NCBI GenBank assembly: GCA_033813475.1
Contig: JAPXRP010000202.1
Span: forward strand, 1-7,547
DNA: 7,547 nucleotides
Origin: JAAYBR01 sp033813475
Lineage (GTDB): Bacteria; Hydrogenedentota; Hydrogenedentia; Hydrogenedentales; CAITNO01
Reading direction: 5' to 3'
Below are positions 4,695 to 7,547 of the stretch, piece after piece. Each line of letters starts with the position of its first letter. The first letter of the stretch is position 1. The position numbers and the translations under genes are program-made. Under the pieces are notes generated by a model that worked only from the letters and a program-made list of their open reading frames with translations, did not search any database and had not been told where the DNA came from.

Positions 4695-5315
4695 ATGCCG
4701 CCGGACTTGAACGCAAAGAGGGTTCAACACGACAAGCGTGCCCTGCGCCGCGAGGCCCTGGCGCGGCGGAAAGCCCTGCCCCGCGCCGAGAAGGCGCGGC
4801 ATGACTGCGTCATCCGCGACTTGGTGCTGGGGCTTGAGGCCGTCCGCGACGCCGGCGCCCTCCTTACTTATGTCTCCTCCCTGGAGAACGAGGCGGATAC
4901 TTGGGCTGTCCTGAGAGCCTTCCTCGCCCAGAAACGGCCCGTCTTCGTGCCCCTGACGGGGGAGCGCTTCGGGGAAATGACCTTTGCGCGGATTCTGTCG
5001 CCCGACGAGCTGCGCCCCGGGCGCTTCGGCCTGCTGGAGCCCGATCCGGCCGCCCGCCGCGCGGACCCGGTCCCGGAAAACGCCGTGTGCCTGGTGCCGG
5101 GGCTGGCGTTCACCCGGACCGGCTACCGCATCGGCTACGGCGGCGGATACTTCGACCGGTTCCTTGCCGCGTTCAAAGGGGTTTCGGTGGGGCTGGCCTA
5201 TGCGCTTCAGGTGGTGGCCGCCGTCCCCGTGCTGCCGCACGACACGCCGGTGGACCTCCTGGTGACCGAGGAGGGCGTGGTGGACTGCGCCGCCGAGCGC
5301 GGCCTCAGGGGGTGA
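4695..5315 (+). CDS. 5-formyltetrahydrofolate cyclo-ligase (MTHFS)
   Basis: This 206-residue cytoplasmic enzyme converts 5-formyltetrahydrofolate to 5,10-methenyltetrahydrofolate at the cost of ATP, returning the 5-formyl form to one-carbon metabolism. Family landmarks are a basic N-terminal helix with KRALRRE (14-20, phosphate binding), FGLLEP (111-116), the nucleotide/folate signature GYRIGYGGGYFDRFL (143-157), and the C-terminal LPHDTPVDLLVTEEG (180-194). The length is normal for the family. Start 4695 is preferred over 4671 because only it has a ribosome site. The gene stands alone after a terminator, and its last 11 bases overlap the 3' end of the convergent phosphatase gene. Homologues are often called ygfA or fau; I give no symbol because the organism is unknown. 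Confidence 0.93.
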   Translation: MPPDLNAKRVQHDKRALRREALARRKALPRAEKARHDCVIRDLVLGLEAVRDAGALLTYVSSLENEADTWAVLRAFLAQKRPVFVPLTGERFGEMTFARILSPDELRPGRFGLLEPDPAARRADPVPENAVCLVPGLAFTRTGYRIGYGGGYFDRFLAAFKGVSVGLAYALQVVAAVPVLPHDTPVDLLVTEEGVVDCAAERGLRG

Positions 5316-6093
5316 TCAGGCCCAGCACGGCGTCGTGGACCGCGCCGTTGGTGACCAGCACGCCCTCGCGCCCGTCAAACACGCGCAGGGGCGACCCGTC
5401 CAGCCGGGTGGCCATGGCGCCCGCCTCCTCGGCGATGAGCTGGGCCGCCGCGTAGTCCCAGGGGTACAGCGACATGTGGAGATAGCCGTCCGCGTCGCCC
5501 GTGGCCACCTGGCAGATGCCGCCGACGGCGGCGCCCAGGCAGCGGATCTGGCCCGCCTGCCGCATCACGTTCACCGCCCGGCTCACGAAGGCGCGCCGGT
5601 CGTGGATGGTGCTGAAATCCACCTCGACGCAGGCCTCCTCCAGGTGCTGCACCTCCGACACGCGCAGGCGCGCGCCGTTGCGGTAGCTGCCCGAGCCCTG
5701 CTCGGCCAGGAACAGGTCGCCGGACAGGGGAAAGACCACGCCCGCGGCGCGGGCCAGGCCCAGCTCCACAAAAGCCACCGAGACGCCGAAGACGGGGGTC
5801 ATGCCCCGCACGAAGTTGTAGGTGCCGTCCAGCGGGTCAATGACCCACGCGCGCGCGTTCGGATCGTCGGGAATCCGCGACAGGGCGCCCTCCTCGCCGA
5901 CGACAAGATCCGAAGGGAAAGCCTCGCGCAGGGCGTCCACAAAACGCTTCTGCACCGTGAGGTCCACCTCCGTCAGCAGGTCGCTGGGGTCGCCCTTGGA
6001 CGCCACGGTGATCATCTCGCGCCGGCCGTACTTCTCCCGGACGTATTCCGCAGCCTCTCCAAGAAAGGTCTCAATCAGCTGGATTTCACGCAT
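5305..6093 (-). CDS. Inositol monophosphatase family phosphatase
   Basis: This 262-residue cytoplasmic enzyme belongs to the Mg-dependent, lithium-sensitive phosphatase superfamily and should remove phosphate from inositol-1-phosphate or another small sugar or polyol phosphate. Visible active-site elements are K33, TEVD (41-44), GEEG (66-69), the signature DPLDGTYNF (86-94) and PWDYAAA (211-217), whose Asp213 is the third metal/substrate ligand. The usual WDxAAG is WDYAAA here, a conservative change. RCLGAAVGGICQVATGDADGY (184-204) fits the conserved dimer/substrate region. The ATG at 6093 has GGAGAG (6102-6107) eight bases upstream. It lies 28 bases after the activase gene, so it is probably the last gene of that operon. 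Substrates across the family include inositol phosphates, fructose 1,6-bisphosphate and nucleotide phosphates, so the exact one is open. Confidence 0.92.
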   Translation of the reverse strand: MREIQLIETFLGEAAEYVREKYGRREMITVASKGDPSDLLTEVDLTVQKRFVDALREAFPSDLVVGEEGALSRIPDDPNARAWVIDPLDGTYNFVRGMTPVFGVSVAFVELGLARAAGVVFPLSGDLFLAEQGSGSYRNGARLRVSEVQHLEEACVEVDFSTIHDRRAFVSRAVNVMRQAGQIRCLGAAVGGICQVATGDADGYLHMSLYPWDYAAAQLIAEEAGAMATRLDGSPLRVFDGREGVLVTNGAVHDAVLGLITP

Positions 6094-6121
6094 GGGGTCG
6101 TCTCTCCGGTCGAATCCAACG

Positions 6122-7087
6122 CTACACCGCGCGCACCCGGCCCACGCCGAGCCGCCGCAGCCGCTCCGCGGCGGCCTCGGCCTCCTGCCAGTTCATGGGC
6201 TTCCCGGGCGGCAACGGCGACGGCGGCGGGCCGCCGATCTTCTCGCGTTTCGCCAAACCGCCCGGATGGTAGGCCATGATATGCACCTCCGGCGGGCGGG
6301 TCAAACTTTTCACGAACGCGGCCACAGCCGCCAGATGGTCGTCGCGCAGGGTCGCGCCGGGCACCAGGGGACACCGCAGCACCAGCGCGGCCCCCGCACG
6401 GTCCAGCGCCCGGAGGTTCGCCAAGATCCGCCGGTTGCCGCGCCCCGTGTGGAGCCTGTGCAGCGCGGGGTCGGTCTCCTTGAGGTCGGCCAGGAAAAGG
6501 TCCGTCACGGGCAGCACCCCCTGGAGAACGGCCCAGGGAACGGCGCAGGAGGTCTCCACGCAGGTGTTCACGCCCGCGCCGCGCGCCGCGGCCAGCAGCG
6601 CGCGGGCAAAGGCCGGCTGGGCCAGGGGCTCGCCGCCGCTCAGGGTGATGCCGCCGCCTGTGGCGTCGTAGAACGGCTTGTCCCGGAGCGCCTCCGCCAT
6701 CACCCCCGCCACCGTCATGGTCCGGCCCGCGCGGGTCAGCGCGCCCGCGCAGCATGCGTCCACGCAGGCAAAGCACGCGCGGCACCGCGACCGGTCCAGG
6801 AGGTGCCCCGTTTCGGCGTCAAACCCGTGGACGCCCTCCGGGCAGGCTTCGGCGCATTTCCCGCACTGGATGCAGGCGGCGGCGTGGTAGAGCAGTTGGG
6901 GGCGCGGGTCCATGCCCTCCGGGTTGTGGCACCACGCGCAGCGCAGGGGGCAGCCCTTGAGGAACACCACCGTGCGGATGCCCGGACCGTCGTGGACGCA
7001 CATCCGCTGGATGTCGAAGACCGTCCCGGCCGGGGCGTCCGCGCCGCCGCCGGGCGGCTCAGACCAGGGTGTCGCCGGAGTCCGCAT
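6122..7087 (-). CDS. Glycyl-radical enzyme activating protein (radical SAM)
   Basis: This 321-residue enzyme should use a [4Fe-4S] cluster and S-adenosylmethionine to abstract hydrogen from a glycine of a partner glycyl-radical enzyme under anaerobic conditions. After a low-complexity leader (1-20), residues 22-59 contain FDIQR, HDGPGIRT and the cluster motif GCPLRCAWCHNPE, with C46, C50 and C53. Two ferredoxin-like cluster motifs follow: C72, C75, C78, C82 and C102, C105, C108, C112. The SAM-binding GGGITLSGGEP is at 144-154. The extra clusters are typical of activases for choline lyase, glycerol dehydratase, sulfonate lyases and similar enzymes rather than the minimal PflA. The ATG at 7087 is the only in-frame start that keeps the FDIQR motif without a long upstream extension. 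It has no ribosome site and overlaps the transporter gene by 29 bases, so translational coupling is likely. The cognate glycyl-radical enzyme is not in the window. Confidence 0.9.
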   Translation of the reverse strand: MRTPATPWSEPPGGGADAPAGTVFDIQRMCVHDGPGIRTVVFLKGCPLRCAWCHNPEGMDPRPQLLYHAAACIQCGKCAEACPEGVHGFDAETGHLLDRSRCRACFACVDACCAGALTRAGRTMTVAGVMAEALRDKPFYDATGGGITLSGGEPLAQPAFARALLAAARGAGVNTCVETSCAVPWAVLQGVLPVTDLFLADLKETDPALHRLHTGRGNRRILANLRALDRAGAALVLRCPLVPGATLRDDHLAAVAAFVKSLTRPPEVHIMAYHPGGLAKREKIGGPPPSPLPPGKPMNWQEAEAAAERLRRLGVGRVRAV

Positions 7088-7547
7088 CGAAGAAATGCGC
7101 CGCCCCCATGTCCGCGTCCAGCGCGTACGGCGCGCCGACGTCGGGTTCCCGGTCCAGATGGACCCGTGCATTGAGGACGACGCCCTTTGCGTTGAGATAC
7201 AGGTTGATTTCCGAGCCCATCGGCTCGACCACCTCGACCACCGCCCGGATGACCGCGCCGGGGCGCTCCTGTCCGGGCGCGCCCGGGCGCAGATGCTCCG
7301 GCCGGAGGCCGAGAACCACCGGCCGCCCTGTCAGGTTCCGCAGCCGGTCCCCCATCTCCGGCGGCACGGCGAGGCGGATGTCCCCGTTGGTGAAGGCAAG
7401 CCCCCCGTCCTCCGATTCCAGCCGGCCGGGGATCATGTTCATGGGCGGGCTGCCGATGAAGCCCGCGACAAAGCGGTTGACCGGGCGGTGGTACAGCTCC
7501 AGCGGCGGGGCCACCTGCTGGATCACCCCGTCCAGCATCACCACGAT
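7059..7547 (-). CDS. Sugar ABC transporter ATP-binding protein (UgpC/MalK type), C-terminal part
   Basis: Only the last 162 residues are in the window; the start lies beyond the right edge, with Walker A, Walker B and the ABC signature off-window. The visible part starts in the end of the ATPase domain: VVMLDGVIQQVAPPLELYHR, then RFVAGFIGSPPMNMIPG (25-41), which is a hallmark of UgpC/MsmX/MalK ATPases of CUT1 carbohydrate importers. The TOBE/OB-fold regulatory domain follows, with GLRPEHL (80-86) and VVEPMGSEINLYL. The full protein would be about 360-370 residues, peripheral on the inner membrane with two permeases and a binding protein. Substrates of this type are oligosaccharides, polyols or glycerol-3-phosphate; one ATPase may serve several importers. 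Its stop codon lies inside the activase gene (29-base overlap), so it is probably the upstream member of that operon. Confidence 0.92.
   Translation of the reverse strand: MVVMLDGVIQQVAPPLELYHRPVNRFVAGFIGSPPMNMIPGRLESEDGGLAFTNGDIRLAVPPEMGDRLRNLTGRPVVLGLRPEHLRPGAPGQERPGAVIRAVVEVVEPMGSEINLYLNAKGVVLNARVHLDREPDVGAPYALDADMGAAHFFDADSGDTLV

Noticed and set aside
3290..5240. Long minus-strand open frames (3290-4696 and 3900-5240) opposite the DUF2147, EF-hand and cyclo-ligase genes
   Set aside because: They cross several genes, a terminator and a repeat, lack ribosome sites, and give low-complexity Arg/Gly/Ala proteins. GC-rich DNA lacks stop codons by chance.
6122..7087. Anaerobic sulfatase-maturating enzyme that would serve the sulfatase in the window
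   Set aside because: The HDGPGIRT and GCPLRCAWCHNPE motifs plus two inserted ferredoxin-like clusters are those of glycyl-radical activases. The maturase family has a different core motif and a C-terminal SPASM domain.
5335..7174. Plus-strand open frames (5335-6279 and 5822-7174) opposite the phosphatase and activase genes
   Set aside because: They are antisense to two proteins with clear catalytic motifs and contain no recognisable domain.

Overview
The window comes from a GC-rich bacterial chromosome; hand-counted 60-base lines in the middle genes reach about 75-80% GC. A Tat-exported formylglycine sulfatase, secreted EF-hand and DUF2147 proteins and a glycyl-radical activase fit a Planctomycetes-Verrucomicrobia-Lentisphaerae or Hydrogenedentes-like organism. 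That placement is inference from gene content and repeat style; no taxonomic marker is present.

Layout. (1) 52-1401, minus strand: a two-gene operon encoding a DUF4357 protein with an antitoxin-like N-terminus, then a beta-class DNA adenine methyltransferase. The genes abut as TGA-ATG with no gap. The DUF4357 gene is only about 48% GC, far below its surroundings, and has its own promoter, so this looks like an acquired modification or defence cassette. (2) 1402-1816: a divergent intergenic region with promoters facing both ways and a REP-like inverted pair of 32-base repeats. (3) 1817-4595, plus strand: a Tat-dependent sulfatase, a second palindromic repeat, a secreted DUF2147 protein and a secreted four-EF-hand protein, closed by a strong intrinsic terminator at 4617-4659. 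(4) 4695-5315, plus strand: 5-formyltetrahydrofolate cyclo-ligase, whose 3' end overlaps the convergent neighbour by 11 bases. (5) 5305-7547, minus strand: an operon running in from the right edge, with the C-terminal part of a UgpC/MalK-type sugar ABC transporter ATPase, a glycyl-radical-enzyme activase overlapping it by 29 bases, and an inositol-monophosphatase-family phosphatase.

How the genes fit together. The right-hand operon suggests anaerobic uptake and breakdown of a small, possibly phosphorylated, polyol or sugar-like compound through a glycyl-radical enzyme lying outside the window. The sulfatase suggests desulfation of sulfated glycans or related compounds outside the cytoplasm. 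The left cassette may be part of a restriction-modification or related defence system whose nuclease, if any, lies beyond position 1. The most unusual items are the compositionally foreign DUF4357-methyltransferase pair, the two different palindromic repeat families in intergenic DNA, and the orphan activase embedded between a transporter ATPase and a sugar-phosphate-type phosphatase.
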